Positions 38,204-45,883 of a stretch of 64,000 nt of DNA are shown in pieces; position 1 is the stretch's first letter; the number at the start of each line of letters is the position of its first letter. Origin of the DNA: Ptiloglossa arizonensis. Lineage: Eukaryota; Arthropoda; Insecta; Hymenoptera; Colletidae. The stretch is from positions 7,940,001 to 8,004,000 of the forward strand of contig NC_135054.1 of assembly GCF_051014685.1 (NCBI RefSeq), written 5' to 3'. Made by a program: the position numbers and the translations under genes. The notes beneath the pieces are model-generated. The model was given only the letters and a program-made list of their open reading frames with translations, did not search any database and was not told the DNA's origin.

Positions 38204-39544
38204 CAGGGGGTTGAGCTAAATGACCAAAACTCTCTTTTAACTTTCCAATTAATATTCCGTCGGGGTTGGAACTTCCGTCCCGAATTCAACGCCCCGTGCA
38301 TTTCGGTTTCTCGCGCGTCCCGCATAAATCTTCTCCGCCTTTAATTGCGTTGGCCGCGGTCGTTTATTTAAATAATTCGAACGCGAACAGTTCGCGGCAC
38401 GCCGAGGGACGATTTATTCCTGGTCTTCCTTGACATCTTCCTTGGTATCGCCTAAGCTCGTTACGGACGTCTACCTCCCTGTGGATCGTTCTTATGAACT
38501 ATTCAGCTTTGATTTTTAGGGGTTGCCGCGGCCCCCGATGCAATTTATCGAGGGAAATCTACACGAATGACCGGATGTAGAGAGGATTTATTCGACTCTG
38601 TACGGATCGTGTGATACCGTAACGGTGACCCCGTGAAGGGATTAATTTGAAACAGTATCGAACTCTGGATACCTTCTTCCGCCCTTTATGACACGATTTA
38701 ACAATATCTAAGGTATCTTTCTTATGCTTTCTCGGCAATTTATTTTTCTCGATAGAAAGATTTCGAAATACAGCGAGTCCTCGAGTCGCGCGATTTTGCA
38801 TCCGTTTATATCCTTGTGTATATTTTGTGCTTGTACATAGGTCTATCCAGATATCGAATAAATTTCTTTATAAATACCTGATTGAAGTGGCATCGACTAT
38901 GACTCGGTGCAATTTTCATTCGGACGATGAAATTGCTCGTCACGAATCAATATTTTTTTTGTACCGAATTATTTTTCTGAATTTGTTTCCCAAAACTTTC
39001 TCTCCGTCGTTATTGGTTCTCCAAATTTATAATCAAATATACACTTTATTCACCCTTTGAGCATGAACATCGGACGATAAAAAAAATACAAATCTGATAC
39101 TTTTCAATGCTGCGTTCGCGTGCCATGTTTTAAAAAAATCAATGATTATCGATTACACGATGTTCCTTGTAACTTTTACACGATAAATTCCTTCAATGTA
39201 TCCATCCATCCTCGTATTTATTTTCATAGCAAAATGCTAGTTACTTCTCTGAGAATATTAACCGTTCCTTCGATCAAACGTCACGTTCGCGTTCGATACG
39301 ATACCGTAAACGAAAGATCGATCAGTTGAAACGCATCGAAACGTTCCATTAATTTTCCAATCCGCTATCGAATTTCCAAGAAAAACGATCGAACCCGCGT
39401 AAGAATCGCGAACATCGTGTTTCCGTAGAAGTTTCGGAAAGTCGGGAAAAAACATTACGCGAACGGCGTGAAGGGTACTCACGATATTCATTTCCTGTTC
39501 CTGGATCTCCTTGTAGACCTCGACGATCCTCATCAATGCGAATC
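2867..39544 (-). CDS. IRSp53: IRSp53/BAIAP2-like I-BAR and SH3 adaptor, 3' ten exons (partial)
   Basis: Joined minus-strand model: 39483-39544, 17540-17611, 17238-17441, 15930-16121, 15107-15341, 10650-10871, 9307-9409, 8036-8270, 6910-7088, 2867-5066. The 3,704 coding bases give 1,233 residues and a TAA stop; all nine junctions are GT..AG and phase-consistent. Residues 1-176 are the IMD/I-BAR domain without its first helix (NILKAFYVDLLVPLE, MKKQRKK and QERRRY motifs); about 302-357 is an SH3 domain (ALFAYL, GWFPLAY). In known family members the IMD binds and bends the plasma membrane and bundles actin, and the SH3 recruits WAVE, Ena or formin-type actin regulators downstream of Rac/Cdc42. 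The roughly 730-residue tail from one exon makes the protein far longer than the ~520-residue vertebrate form. Start codon and first helix are missing from this window. Family assignment is by recalled motif similarity; exon borders are seen in the sequence. Confidence 0.9.
5067..6909 (-). other. IRSp53: Intron before last exon
   Basis: 1,843-bp intron, GTAAGC..ACAG. Apart from the CT tract near its 3' end, nothing with coding character or RNA-gene features was recognised. Confidence 0.75.
5101..5205 (-). repeat. CT/GA-rich tract acting as extended pyrimidine tract
   Basis: Nearly pure purine on the plus strand (GA and GAAA units), thus about 100 nt of CT-rich sequence in the transcript, ending 35 bases before the acceptor of the last exon. 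The in-frame translation of this tract is a run of Leu/Ser/Phe; it is not treated as coding because no phase-compatible acceptor lies upstream of it. Confidence 0.75.
6910..7088 (-). CDS. IRSp53: IRSp53 exon: Pro-rich, acidic end
   Basis: A 179-bp exon, acceptor CTTCCTTAG, donor GTAAGC, phase 0 in and phase 2 out. It reads IRPSGTLPTVLAGGRRIQ, then PPAPPVPPPQVV, then TSLHSSNDSGFSNEP and PDIDYSDDEAM. The SNDSGFSN block and the acidic DIDYSDDEAM look like conserved short linear motifs. The donor itself supplies an in-frame TAA after an Arg codon, so an unspliced transcript would end here with ...DEAMR; splicing to the last exon also gives Arg at this position. That would make a short isoform possible without a dedicated terminal exon. 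Confidence 0.9.
7089..8035 (-). other. IRSp53: Intron, Pro-rich linker exons
   Basis: 947-bp A+T-rich intron, GTGAGT..TTAG, between the two linker exons. No other feature seen. Confidence 0.8.
8036..8270 (-). CDS. IRSp53: IRSp53 exon: Pro-rich and Asn-rich linker
   Basis: A 235-bp exon ending at donor GTGAGT after the codons for ARQSKP, phase 0. With acceptor GCGCAAAG it begins by completing a Gly codon and reads SPSHGTNNGRATKPQAIPP, then CKPPPSRPPVTPSSMDE, then a stretch rich in Asn and Ser, and ends HNLATPTARQSKP. The in-frame stop just upstream limits the exon, and the acceptor lacks a good pyrimidine tract; a second AG six bases further in (after GCCGAG) also keeps the frame and would drop two residues. 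Pro-rich segments suit SH3 or WW binding. The exact 5' border is therefore the least certain of the model. Confidence 0.8.
8271..9306 (-). other. IRSp53: Intron after SH3
   Basis: 1,036-bp intron, GTAAGT..AAAG. A+T-rich. No other feature seen. Confidence 0.75.
9307..9409 (-). CDS. IRSp53: IRSp53 exon: second half of SH3
   Basis: A 103-bp exon, acceptor CCTTATTAG, donor GTAAGT. With the preceding exon's last base it reads GDRQKGWQFGENLRTQSSG, then WFPLAYTEIILDDTLG. The pair GW plus GWFP and the following Tyr are the hallmark second half of an SH3 fold (ligand-binding Trp, Pro and Tyr). It leaves in phase 2. Exactly the sequence expected after EGDLIALM is found here and in the correct phase, which confirms the join across the 1.24-kb intron. 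Confidence 0.94.
9410..10649 (-). other. IRSp53: Intron splitting the SH3 domain
   Basis: 1,240-bp intron, GTGAGT..TTAG, placed between the EGDLIALMG and GWQFGE segments of the SH3. No other feature seen. Confidence 0.8.
10650..10871 (-). CDS. IRSp53: IRSp53 exon: Gly tract and first half of SH3
   Basis: A 222-bp exon, acceptor TTTTCGCAG, donor GTGAGT, entering in phase 1 (completing a Glu codon) and leaving in phase 1. It reads VPETPPRPRSMAPPVSRNSG, then an uninterrupted run of eleven Gly coded by GGT/GGC repeats (about 10776-10808), then GTGVSSGGWGDAPL and the SH3 start ARALFAYLSSGENQLSF with LEGDLIALM. ALFAYL is the SH3 ALYDY motif with Asp replaced by Ala, as is usual in this family, and EGD is the RT/n-Src-side acidic turn. 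The Gly run may vary in length between individuals. Confidence 0.93.
13185..13420. repeat. Degenerate tandem repeat, about 85-90 bp, three units
   Basis: Three diverged units each carry A-rich sequence followed by TGTCAAAGAACT or TGTCGTAAAACT (TGTC at 13196, 13281 and 13370), then CAAAATA/CGAAATACGAGAC and a closing AATTCTT or similar. Intronic. Confidence 0.6.
13916..14320. repeat. Diverged tandem duplication, about 202 bp
   Basis: ATTATTCCAACGAT occurs at 13916 and 14118, and the following sequence matches again at GTTTCATTA..CGAG and CGGTAGAATTTAGAATA. Two copies, head to tail, clearly diverged. Confidence 0.6.
15107..15341 (-). CDS. IRSp53: IRSp53 exon: linker after the IMD
   Basis: A 235-bp exon with acceptor TCGTACAG and donor GTAAGT; it starts in phase 0 and ends after one base of a codon. 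It encodes 78 residues beginning QVSFWPEDEENGGSELTM, then a Ser/Arg-rich stretch with RKTRSMDSS and ALSRARSEANLHAS. RKTRSMDS and RARSEANL both have R-x-x-S spacing that suits basophilic kinases or 14-3-3 binding; this is inference, though the vertebrate protein is known to bind 14-3-3 at phosphosites between IMD and SH3. No clear Cdc42-binding half-CRIB motif is visible in this exon. Confidence 0.88.
15342..17237 (-). other. IRSp53: Two IMD introns flanking the last IMD exon
   Basis: Intron 15342-15929 (588 bp, GTGAGT..ACAG) and intron 16122-17237 (1,116 bp, GTGAGT..CCAG), interrupted by the exon at 15930-16121. Both are A+T-rich and show no further feature. Confidence 0.8.
15930..16121 (-). 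CDS. IRSp53: IRSp53 exon: IMD final helix
   Basis: A 192-bp exon (64 codons, phase 0 to 0), acceptor TTTCCAG, donor GTGAGT placed after the codons for FASRLR. It opens AMTQERRRYGFVLERQCSLAK, which parallels the family signature A-L-T-E-E-R-R-R-F-C-F-L-V-E-K-Q-C of the last IMD helix, followed by HYASFHEVAVAALHPSVDKW and a loop ending in EYLPQSVEDMF, equivalent to the W-x-x-x-C-x-D-P-x-K-I-P region. This is the strongest single match that identifies the gene family. The IMD ends at about residue 176 of the visible protein. Confidence 0.95.
17238..17441 (-). CDS. IRSp53: IRSp53 exon: IMD basic coiled-coil
   Basis: A 204-bp exon (68 codons, phase 0 to 0), acceptor TTTCGCAG, donor GTGAGT. It begins SEQKKFLQQHKTRSETYSK, then a Lys/Arg cluster MKKQRKKSRGASK, then an acidic helix DKELKNMQILEEEKSKLD and ends FCEQSLKN. 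The basic cluster corresponds to the Lys-rich stretch of the vertebrate IMD (LKKLRKKSQGSKN) that takes part in actin and acidic-lipid binding; that function is family knowledge, the residues are seen here. The heptad-like charged pattern suits the long antiparallel helix of an I-BAR dimer. Confidence 0.93.
17540..17611 (-). CDS. IRSp53: IRSp53 exon: IMD, LLVPLE segment
   Basis: A 72-bp exon (24 codons, phase 0 at both ends) with acceptor CTTTCAG and donor GTAAGC. It reads LKAFYVDLLVPLETNLEKD then TKVVQ. This is a characteristic block of the insect IMD, equivalent to the vertebrate LKSFHNELLTQLEQ helix. Only a 98-bp intron separates it from the next exon, whereas the intron before it is 21.9 kb. 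The short neighbour spacing and exact phase fit make this a firm call. Confidence 0.92.
19118..19260. repeat. T23 tract, small inverted repeat and A15 tract
   Basis: A run of 23 T (19118-19140) and a run of about 15 A (19246-19260) bracket roughly 105 bp, in which TAGAGGCAGC (19170) and GCTGCCTCTA (19237) form an inverted repeat directly beside the A run. It could be a small retroposed or foldback element; no source gene was recognised. Confidence 0.5.
20585..20624. repeat. (GCGAC)n pentanucleotide repeat
   Basis: About seven head-to-tail GCGAC units with one or two substitutions, entirely G+C and CpG in an A+T-rich intron. Confidence 0.85.
21371..21462. mobile_element. Short Tc1/mariner-type MITE, candidate
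   Basis: A 92-bp stretch whose right end, read in reverse, begins TACAGTGGCTCCAAA and whose left end begins TACACCGAATCGAAAAAGTA. The sequence just inside the left end (AAGTATTTGTACACTATATTA) resembles 47640-47665 (GAGTATTCGTACATTATATTA). TACAGTGGCTCCAAAAGTATT is the kind of terminal sequence seen in insect Tc1-like elements (recalled, not searched). Confidence 0.45.
23465..24030 (-). pseudogene. nad4: NUMT: nuclear copy of mitochondrial nad4 fragment
   Basis: Reading the minus strand gives, in order, KFLVKIPVYIFHGWL (expected FLVKMPMxLVHLWLPKAHV), then with the invertebrate mitochondrial code LIGSLILSLVCIRHVDLK and IVAYSSVVHTGLIISG, then GLIGGYIIMIISHGLCSSSLF, LLIINKGLFNLFPS and SAPVSLNLI. 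These are successive blocks of NADH dehydrogenase subunit 4. The blocks lie in different frames, so at least two frameshifts separate them, and AGA/AGG codons fall where Ser is expected. This shows a dead mitochondrial fragment in nuclear DNA, inside a 21.9-kb intron. Ends are approximate (within some 20 bp). It is flanked by nuclear-type sequence on both sides. Confidence 0.9.
25300..25482. repeat. 79-bp tandem repeat, about 2.3 copies
   Basis: AAGCTAAATTAATTTCTTA recurs at 25302, 25381 and 25460. The first two full units are almost identical through TATCGACATAAATTGTCGTC and AAAATTCCCTCGGTA; the third is partial. Confidence 0.9.
27457..27642. mobile_element. Foldback/MITE with about 50-bp inverted ends
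   Basis: The left arm (27457-27510) includes TTCGATTTTAATGTACTTTT and AGTAGTTGAGGTGATCCCTT. The right arm (27590-27642) read in reverse gives TTCGAGTTTAATATGCTTTT and GATAGTTGAGATGATCCCTT. Arms match at roughly four of five positions over 50 bp around an 80-bp centre. Non-coding. A miniature inverted-repeat transposon is the likeliest origin; target duplication was not resolved. Confidence 0.7.
30979..31080. repeat. Long hairpin (foldback) in intron
   Basis: CGAACGAACAAT at 30980 and ATTGTTCGTTC near the end pair, and CATCGACAATACGAAGAA pairs with TTCTTCGTATTGTCAATG, with a loop of about 14 bases. Total stem about 40 bp with an internal mismatch region. It may be a small inverted-repeat element or a structured intronic RNA. 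Confidence 0.7.
32531..33043. repeat. 171-bp tandem repeat, three copies
   Basis: ACCCAAAC followed by TGTCAAACAACACAATACTG starts at 32531 (slightly diverged), 32702 and 32873; the last two copies are essentially identical over the full unit through CCCAATACCAATATTAACCA. The array ends at about 33043. Near identity of two copies suggests recent unequal exchange or slippage. Confidence 0.95.
36598..37290. repeat. Tandem repeat, 153-181 bp units, four copies
   Basis: ATTAAGAAACCGAGACGCGTAA or close variants start at 36598, 36751, 36929 and 37110. Shared inside the units are GTCACGCGATCTATTATCCA, TCGACTTCGTAGGGTCGAGT and GGTTTCGTGACCTTTG. Unit length changes because a block with CCGCTTTCAAGCGACAGAATCG is absent from the first copy. 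The last copy is strongly diverged. Confidence 0.92.
38163..38198. repeat. (GA)n microsatellite
   Basis: About 18 uninterrupted GA units, intronic. Confidence 0.95.
39483..39544 (-). CDS. IRSp53: IRSp53 exon: IMD helix, first exon visible
   Basis: The 62-bp exon sits between acceptor TTGCAG and donor GTGAGT. It starts with the last two bases of a split codon (GA), so the preceding exon must end in phase 1, then reads FALMRIVEVYKEIQEQEMNI and ends in phase 0. This matches the family segment that ends helix 1/begins helix 2 of the IMD (vertebrate form: FQMAEVHRQIQNQLEEML), and runs straight into the next exon (LKAFYVDLL). The upstream partner exon was looked for on the minus strand up to 64000 and not found. 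A 21.9-kb intron separates it from the next exon. Confidence 0.85.
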
Positions 39545-39873
39545 CTGCAACATAAAACGAATTTCGATCGTTTTGAAACGTCCTCGCGCTAACAGCGGGC
39601 GAGCCGGGATTCGTGTCGAAGCCCGGTGAGCTTTCGCGGTTAAAACTTTCGCTCTGAATTATTCAGACGCGGCTGGTGTCGTCGATACTTTAATCCGGCA
39701 GGCTGACGGGCGAGAGAAAGAAGGGGATGCGGAGAAACCGAGGCGACCGCGGGAGTTCGCGGCGCTGCGTTCCAACGGTTGTGGCTGATTTTCGAGTGAC
39801 TTTCCACGAAAAGCTCCCGAAAGCCCTGCGAAAGCACGCGACGAGAAAGAAACGAAAAAAAGAACGAAAAAAA

Positions 39874-39894
39874 AGAGAGAGAGAGAGAGAGAGA
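39874..39894. repeat. (GA)n microsatellite in purine-rich stretch
   Basis: About ten GA units preceded by A-rich sequence (39845-39873). Located roughly 330 bp upstream of the first visible exon. Confidence 0.9.
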
Positions 39895-40526
39895 ATGGAA
39901 AAAAAGCAAACAACGGAAAACCGCGATCGCGACGCTTCGAGGGAAGTCGTAGTACCCCCGTGGTACGACAAAACTTTCGTGTTTCTGGCCGGTCTCGCGG
40001 AAAGTTTTCCGCCGTTTCCTGGCCGCGTCTTCTCCGCGATACTTCTGCCCCCCGAAAGAGGTCCCTCGGCTCTGGAACAAACATTCCGACGCCACGCTTG
40101 CTCGCCGCGTTACGTATGTATGCACCGTGGAAGGAATGCGATGAAGAGTTTCGGGGTGAGAATAATTTCAGAGGCCGGTGGTACTTTTAAACGAGGGAGA
40201 AAAGAACGCGTTGCGATGTCGGTAGCGAGTTGTTTACGCGAGACAATACCACCCCGGGAAAAGGTAATTACTTTACCACACTTAGGTTAATTTTACACCA
40301 CCTGTATGTGGAATACTATATACTGCCGGAGGGAGTGTTGCCAAAATCGTGACGCTTAAGAGATCCTGTTTCGTATCGCCAGTATTTCGTGCCAGTTTCC
40401 ACGCAAATTATAGTATCGGAAATTATGGTATCGTCTTTGAGGGAGTATACCATTCTGGAAAATTTCTGATTACATTTTCCGCAAGTACACGTCCTCGGAT
40501 TGTCGATTTTTTTGGTTCAAGTTTTA

Positions 40527-40662
40527 TCAGGTTGTTCGGAAAGTCATTTCGTTTTCCAAAATGGGGAATGTATAATTTAATAAAACGTTTATACACTCTA
40601 CAAAAATCGTGTTTCGTTTTCACCAAAAAAAAAAAAACGAAATGACTTTCCGAACGACACAA
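40527..40662. mobile_element. Mariner-type MITE with TA flanks
   Basis: 136-bp element flanked by TA on both sides (40525-40526 and 40663-40664). The left end reads TCAGGTTGTTCGGAAAGTCA followed by TTTCGTTTT; the right end in reverse reads TTGTGTCGTTCGGAAAGTCA followed by TTTCGTTTT. Inverted repeats of about 29 bp beginning like TTAGGTTGTTCGGAAAGTC are typical of mariner elements of Hymenoptera (recalled). The interior has no transposase coding, so it is an internally deleted, non-autonomous copy. Confidence 0.85.
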
Positions 40663-42446
40663 TAGTTTAAGAATACGATCTTAACCAAATCAATTTTTAA
40701 AATTTCATTGTCCGAGAGTATTACGTGTGTCTTTGATAATATTTTTACCAATGGATATTGCCGGACTCGAAAAAATAACAAAGTTACGAACATTTAAAGA
40801 GAATGTTACATTTCAATAGCAGATATTCCGTGAAATTTGGCTCGAAAGATCAAGTGTCAGATACAATTTTCTAAAAGCTATTAATTTTTTGGATCTGAAC
40901 AAAATTTGTAGGTATTATTCAATAGTCTGCACACGTGTATAACAAATTTTAAAACAATCAATGAGATATGTATTTTTCTTTAACAAATTCTTAAAGACGC
41001 TCCTCTGTTTTGTGGTATCAGAACGTTGAACCACTCTTACATTACTCGTAATGTACACAAAGTCTTATAAACCGAATCGAAAATAAAATGGCACCATTTC
41101 ACCCAGATTAATTGCTTAGAAATATTTAATCGCACCAAAATAGAAAACTAAAAATTGCAAGCTCTGTAATAATTACTAATTATATAAGAGATAATGAACC
41201 TTAATGAAACCACGGTTAATTACGATAGCACCACCCGGTAGACCGGATAGTTTCAGACTCATTAATTACAGACCGATCGTTACACAGTTAATGACAGATT
41301 CCCATATTTTAATGCCGACGGGAATTTTTCTTCTACCGAAAGGCAAGTAACGATGACGCGTAAGCAAAAAATTGCGCGGAGTTGAACAAAGTGGAAAAAC
41401 GAATAGAAGCAAAACATTCTTAAGTTTGATCGACTAATTAAACTTTTAATTAAGTCAGACGAACGTCAATCAACTTTAAGTTTAAATTAGTTTATTAAGG
41501 TATCTGTAATAAAATTGAAGATCCCTGTCTAGTCAGGGATTGGATTTTGGTACGTGAAATTTTCGGTCGTGTAGAAATTTATTAGTAACTCCGTTTTTGA
41601 TCAATTATTTCTGTAAAAATTATGACGAAAAAGATTCTTTTCCAACACATGTTTCGTTAAAGTCGAGGTTAAAAAAAATTCTTGCAGAAACGAATAACCT
41701 TGCAGTGGATAAAGTCTAAATGGAACATAAGCACTGGTTGTCTTTCGTTGCTTTTTCAAATGTTTAATTAGCGCGCGTAACATTAAATTTCCGTGCTGTG
41801 TTGCGGCTTGTTTCCGAGAATGCACAGTTTGGTTAATGTCGCATTCGCCGAATCTTTTTGCAACCCTTCATCCTTTTGCCTCTGTATCAACGTCGGCTTT
41901 AATGCGCAGTCAAGATACATTCCCTTCATTTTTCCTCCCTGCGCATAAATACTGCAGCGTGACTCAACTAAACCCCATAGCGCGGTTAATATCTCATTGT
42001 CAGATTCTGGACCGGAACGCTGCGATGTTCGTTTTATTATACCACGCATTACGTACATCTGCCAAACCGTAAAACCGCAGTTTCAGTTTCTACAAAATTG
42101 CTGACATATGCTGTCGCGTTTAACGGACAATGACGTTAAAATAACTAATCTAATGAACGACTCGTTGACCCTTTACGATGCAACATATGCATTTCGTGTA
42201 TCACCAAACATTGAAACGTTTTTCTTAGGAAAATATAGAATTATTTTTAAAATCACTTACACGACAAGAAGTATTTGCCCGTGTACGTAGTTCAATTTTA
42301 TCCTCTTTGATAAATGAATCGTGTAATTATTCAACTTGCTCTTTGACTCGTACAATCAGAATTTACTACGTGCAAGTTCTTGTTTAGTAATTTAATTACT
42401 TTTTCGGAATATAAAAACCCACGAAATATCATTCTGTCTGTATTTT

Positions 42447-42450
<4 letters not shown>

Positions 42451-42519
<69 letters not shown>
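42451..42519. repeat. (AT)n microsatellite
   Basis: About 34 uninterrupted AT units. The Tyr-Ile open frame across it is not a gene. Confidence 0.97.
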
Positions 42520-42522
<3 letters not shown>

Positions 42523-43562
42523 TTACATCTATAAATTTATATAACATTTTCAGAATCCTTTATCCATTGGAGAAAGTACAAAATATTTGCGCTCCTGTTG
42601 TTTCTTATATTTTTAAGAAACTGGTTCTTTTTGTATCGCTCAATCTTTTTGTATTTTTAGATTAACATTTTTATCGAAGAGAATTCAAACTGTAGTCGAA
42701 TTTTCTAAAGTATGCGTACGTTGAAAAAAAAGTTCCAAAGAATCGGTAATTCTACTTTATACGTTTTATTTACGACGACTCGTGAGTTGACTTGGTAGAC
42801 TTCGAGTATGGTAGAAAACGGCGGAAATAAATCGCTCGTGAAAGGGTCATGAAGGTACACGGAAAGGATCGGGAAGATCAAAATCTTGTCAAGGACTTGT
42901 CTCTTCAGTCCCCTTCAATTCCGGAGTTAATATATGTGGAACGAGGGTAACGCGGTGGGACTTCTTGACATATGGGATTTCCTATCCTCGTTACACTTAA
43001 CCCCGCATGATTCATAGAGGGCTTCGTTCGTGTAACGAATACACTCGTTCAACTTTACCGTACCTTTTCGCAGAAAGGGTTTCTTAAAATTAATTTGTGG
43101 CCATGCTATACATACGCGTTTTCTAGTACAATATTCGTGTATTTAGATAACAAAGCTAACGACACTTTAATGCGAGCTCTTCTCTCGTGAAACAATGTGA
43201 ACGATCTTAAGTATACTTCGTTACTTTCCAAATAGAAGCTACAACTTTCTGATACATTGTTCTTTCATTTTATCACAAAGGATCCGTCAAAATTAATACA
43301 TTCTTAAATAATGTTCTATGTTACAGAATATTTGGTGTTTGATAAAAAAGAAATGAATTTTTAAAAGTATCATCGACTCTCGTGTGATCCGTAAAAGGAA
43401 ACTGTTCCAGTACACCACATGGTCAGAAATTTAATCGTAAGAGCAGAAGTTAAATCCGACGCAAGTATCCGATAGAAATATTTGGGAAATAGTTGGTAAT
43501 TGGTACATAAATAGAACAGTGAATTTAATGAAACACGCAAGGTGAATTATCCTTGTGGTAAA

Positions 43563-43625
43563 AATACTTACTACAGAAAACTTATTCTTTTGGTAAAAGT
43601 AATTTTTGTAGTAAGTTTTAAGTAG
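43563..43625. repeat. Small imperfect hairpin
   Basis: ACTTACTACAGAAAACTTA pairs with TAATTTTTGTAGTAAGT across a loop rich in TTGGTAAAAG. Stem about 20-28 bp. It is of a size compatible with a microRNA precursor but matches no microRNA that I know. Confidence 0.45.
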
Positions 43626-44310
43626 ATTATTGTACAAAGATTTACATTCCTAGTAAAAATACAAAAACTCTCGCGGTAAATATTCAAATCGCAATACTTT
43701 CACGAGTTTCTAATTCAAACCTATATTTGACTTCTTTAATCCCAGTCGTGCTGTCATAGAAGTCACCCTACCACCCTACCCTGATTTCTCGGAAAATCTC
43801 AGCTACAACTCTCGTTCGAAATAACATTTCCAACCGTTTCTTTTCGCTGTGCAAAACTACGCACTGTCAAAATATCAAAGCAAAGTTTCGATCCATCGTG
43901 TTCTATTTCCACAAAAAATTCCCAAACTCTGTCTTCCTCTCGACCTCCACAGTCCAAACCCTTTGACAGTCTCCGTCAGTGACGACATCTAAGGCCTCTG
44001 AGGAACAGAAAGAAAATGAGAACATTCCGCTCGAGTTATCCCAGACAGTGATTTCCACGTAGCGTTACAATTATAACGAACCCAGCCTATCGTTCTCAAA
44101 GTCATCCATAACGAATACAATATTCATGAATCGTTTCTCGCGAGTTAAATCGTCGATGTTGAGCTCGGTGTGTTGGTAACGTTGACTGGGAACGCGTTTC
44201 CGTCAAACCGCCGCGCACACCGGTTCCTGGATCGCAGGCGGGCCGCAAAGCCGCAAGATCTTTGCCGCTTCCGTATTAACATACACACCGACTCGACGAC
44301 AGCTACTTAC

Positions 44311-44538
44311 CATTCCTGGGTACCCTAACCCGAGTACGCGCCGCGAATGAATCCTCAAGGCTGAGAGAAAGCCGAAGGGAAGGATTGGGAAATCGAAACG
44401 CGGCACGAGGAGAAGGTCGAAGGTGAGAAGAACGACTAAACGCCGGTAGCGCTGTCGTGCGGAAAGGTGCACCGAAATCTGGAGGGTCGAAAGAAAGGGT
44501 GTACAGAGGGCTAGTGATTGTGGCGGAGGTGGCACGCT
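44311..44538 (-). other. Candidate alternative exon, not confirmed
   Basis: The minus strand has a textbook acceptor (pyrimidine-rich, ending TTTTGTGTTGCAG) at 44539 and a textbook donor (GGAATG then GTAAGTAGC) at 44310, bounding 228 bp of relatively G+C-rich sequence. An ATG-led frame (start at 44545, inside the acceptor) stays open to the donor and leaves in phase 1, which is the phase the 39483-39544 exon requires. The encoded residues are Ser/Arg/Pro-rich and are not the expected IMD helix, so it could be a 5' UTR exon or an alternative N-terminus of the downstream gene, or chance. Confidence 0.3.
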
Positions 44539-45589
44539 GCAACACAAAAGAGGGAGAAACCGCACAGACAAAGGGAACGCGAGCTATCTAAGCGTTCCAG
44601 CATCGTACCTCAGCTGTACAATGTCGTAATCCCTCCGCCATGCGGAGCTTTACGTATGCCGAATCTCGTTTACATGTACATCGCGCGCGCATACGTTTCA
44701 ACGACGATCGTATGCACCCAGATGTACCACCGTGCAGGTAGATTCTCCGAGGGGAGAGAAACACGCGGAACGCGGATCACCCGCGTGCATCGAGCGCGGA
44801 TCCATTGATATGCCAAGGATTCCTTTAAGGTGGAGTGATTTCTGTCGTTTAATATTCGAGCGACGTGAAACGAACGGAGCTGCTTTCTGAATTTCTCGAT
44901 AGCGTGAGAATCGTCGAGTGAATCTTTATTGTTGCGTTTAAGCCGCGTCTGCATTGTGCAACGAGACATTCTTACGTAATCGATTTGTTTCCTAGTTTGT
45001 CACGTGACGCGTTACTGCAACTTTTTACCAGGATTCTTTAAACTGTCCTCGTACCACGTGAGGAAGTTTCTTATGCGGCATTAGTTATTTAGTTATCAGT
45101 TTTCCATGTACGGCGTCAAGTATTACCTAATTGATCGCTCGGTTGATCGACTTGATTTTACGGTTACGAAATTTACGCTATATTGTCTTCGACTTGGTAA
45201 CGATGGATCTATTCAATTCGTTGCCTTCTTAAATTAATACTTTAGATGTAATTTTATTGTCACGAAACATCTGCGCTACGGGTTGCCAGGTGCGCTTTTA
45301 ACGTCTCACTACCTCATCCTCGATATCGATCGACGTATCGTGAGCCAATAACGCAGCATTCGTCGATAATTGCTTCGCCAACTGTTCAACCCTGGGCCCA
45401 AGTCCCAGTGCATCTCCATAACAATCTGAAATTGTCGTTTCGGGAAAACTGCTTCACTAACCGGGACTCAACATCAATTGGTTAATTGTGTCACGAGTCA
45501 CAAGAAGAATTTGATGTACAAAAACATCTAAATACAACGCAGATTAAAGTATTCCGTGACTAACAAATTACTAGATGAATACCAGAATA

Positions 45590-45592
<3 letters not shown>

Positions 45593-45650
<58 letters not shown>
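45593..45650. repeat. (AT)n microsatellite
   Basis: About 29 uninterrupted AT units, followed by TCTGTCAGAAG. Confidence 0.97.
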
Positions 45651-45652
<2 letters not shown>

Positions 45653-45883
45653 TGTCAGAAGTTACAACTTAAAACTTATCACAAGGACTTGCACAGTTTG
45701 GAGCATCTCTGTAATTATTCAATAAATAAATATTATCGTTTGCAAATCTTGGACTTAAAACTAAATATATTTAAGTTGTACTGAAATAATATAACGAATG
45801 CAATGACACGTGTACACGTGGACATAACGCCTGACAGTTGACTGTCAATCTCATCGCTAACTCGATTGCATTGTTTCCGAAAA

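Larger units (their letters stand above)
17612..39482 (-). other. IRSp53: 21.9-kb intron inside the IMD coding region
   Basis: GTGAGT..TTTCAG, phase 0, between the EMNI and LKAFYVDLL codons. It contains the mitochondrial insert at 23465-24030, foldback elements at 27457-27642 and 30979-31080, and tandem arrays at 25300, 32531 and 36598. Stretches with moderate G+C (17.7-21.3, 22.5-23.4, 25.5-28.7, 33.2-33.7 and 35.8-36.6 kb) hold overlapping short open frames on both strands but none resembles a known protein. Confidence 0.75.
39545..44310. other. Intronic or upstream sequence, no exon found
   Basis: Minus-strand intron upstream of the 39483-39544 exon. Contains a (GA)n tract, a mariner-type MITE (40527-40662), an (AT)n tract and a small hairpin (43563-43625). 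A sequence for the missing IMD N-terminal helix was looked for here and not seen. Confidence 0.6.

Noticed and set aside
39727..40290. 187-codon open frame on the plus strand, with overlapping frames on the minus strand
   Set aside because: It runs through a purine-rich GA tract and has no recognisable domain; frames are open on both strands at once, a composition effect.
42331..42522. Open frame coding a Tyr-Ile run
   Set aside because: Translation of the (AT)n microsatellite.
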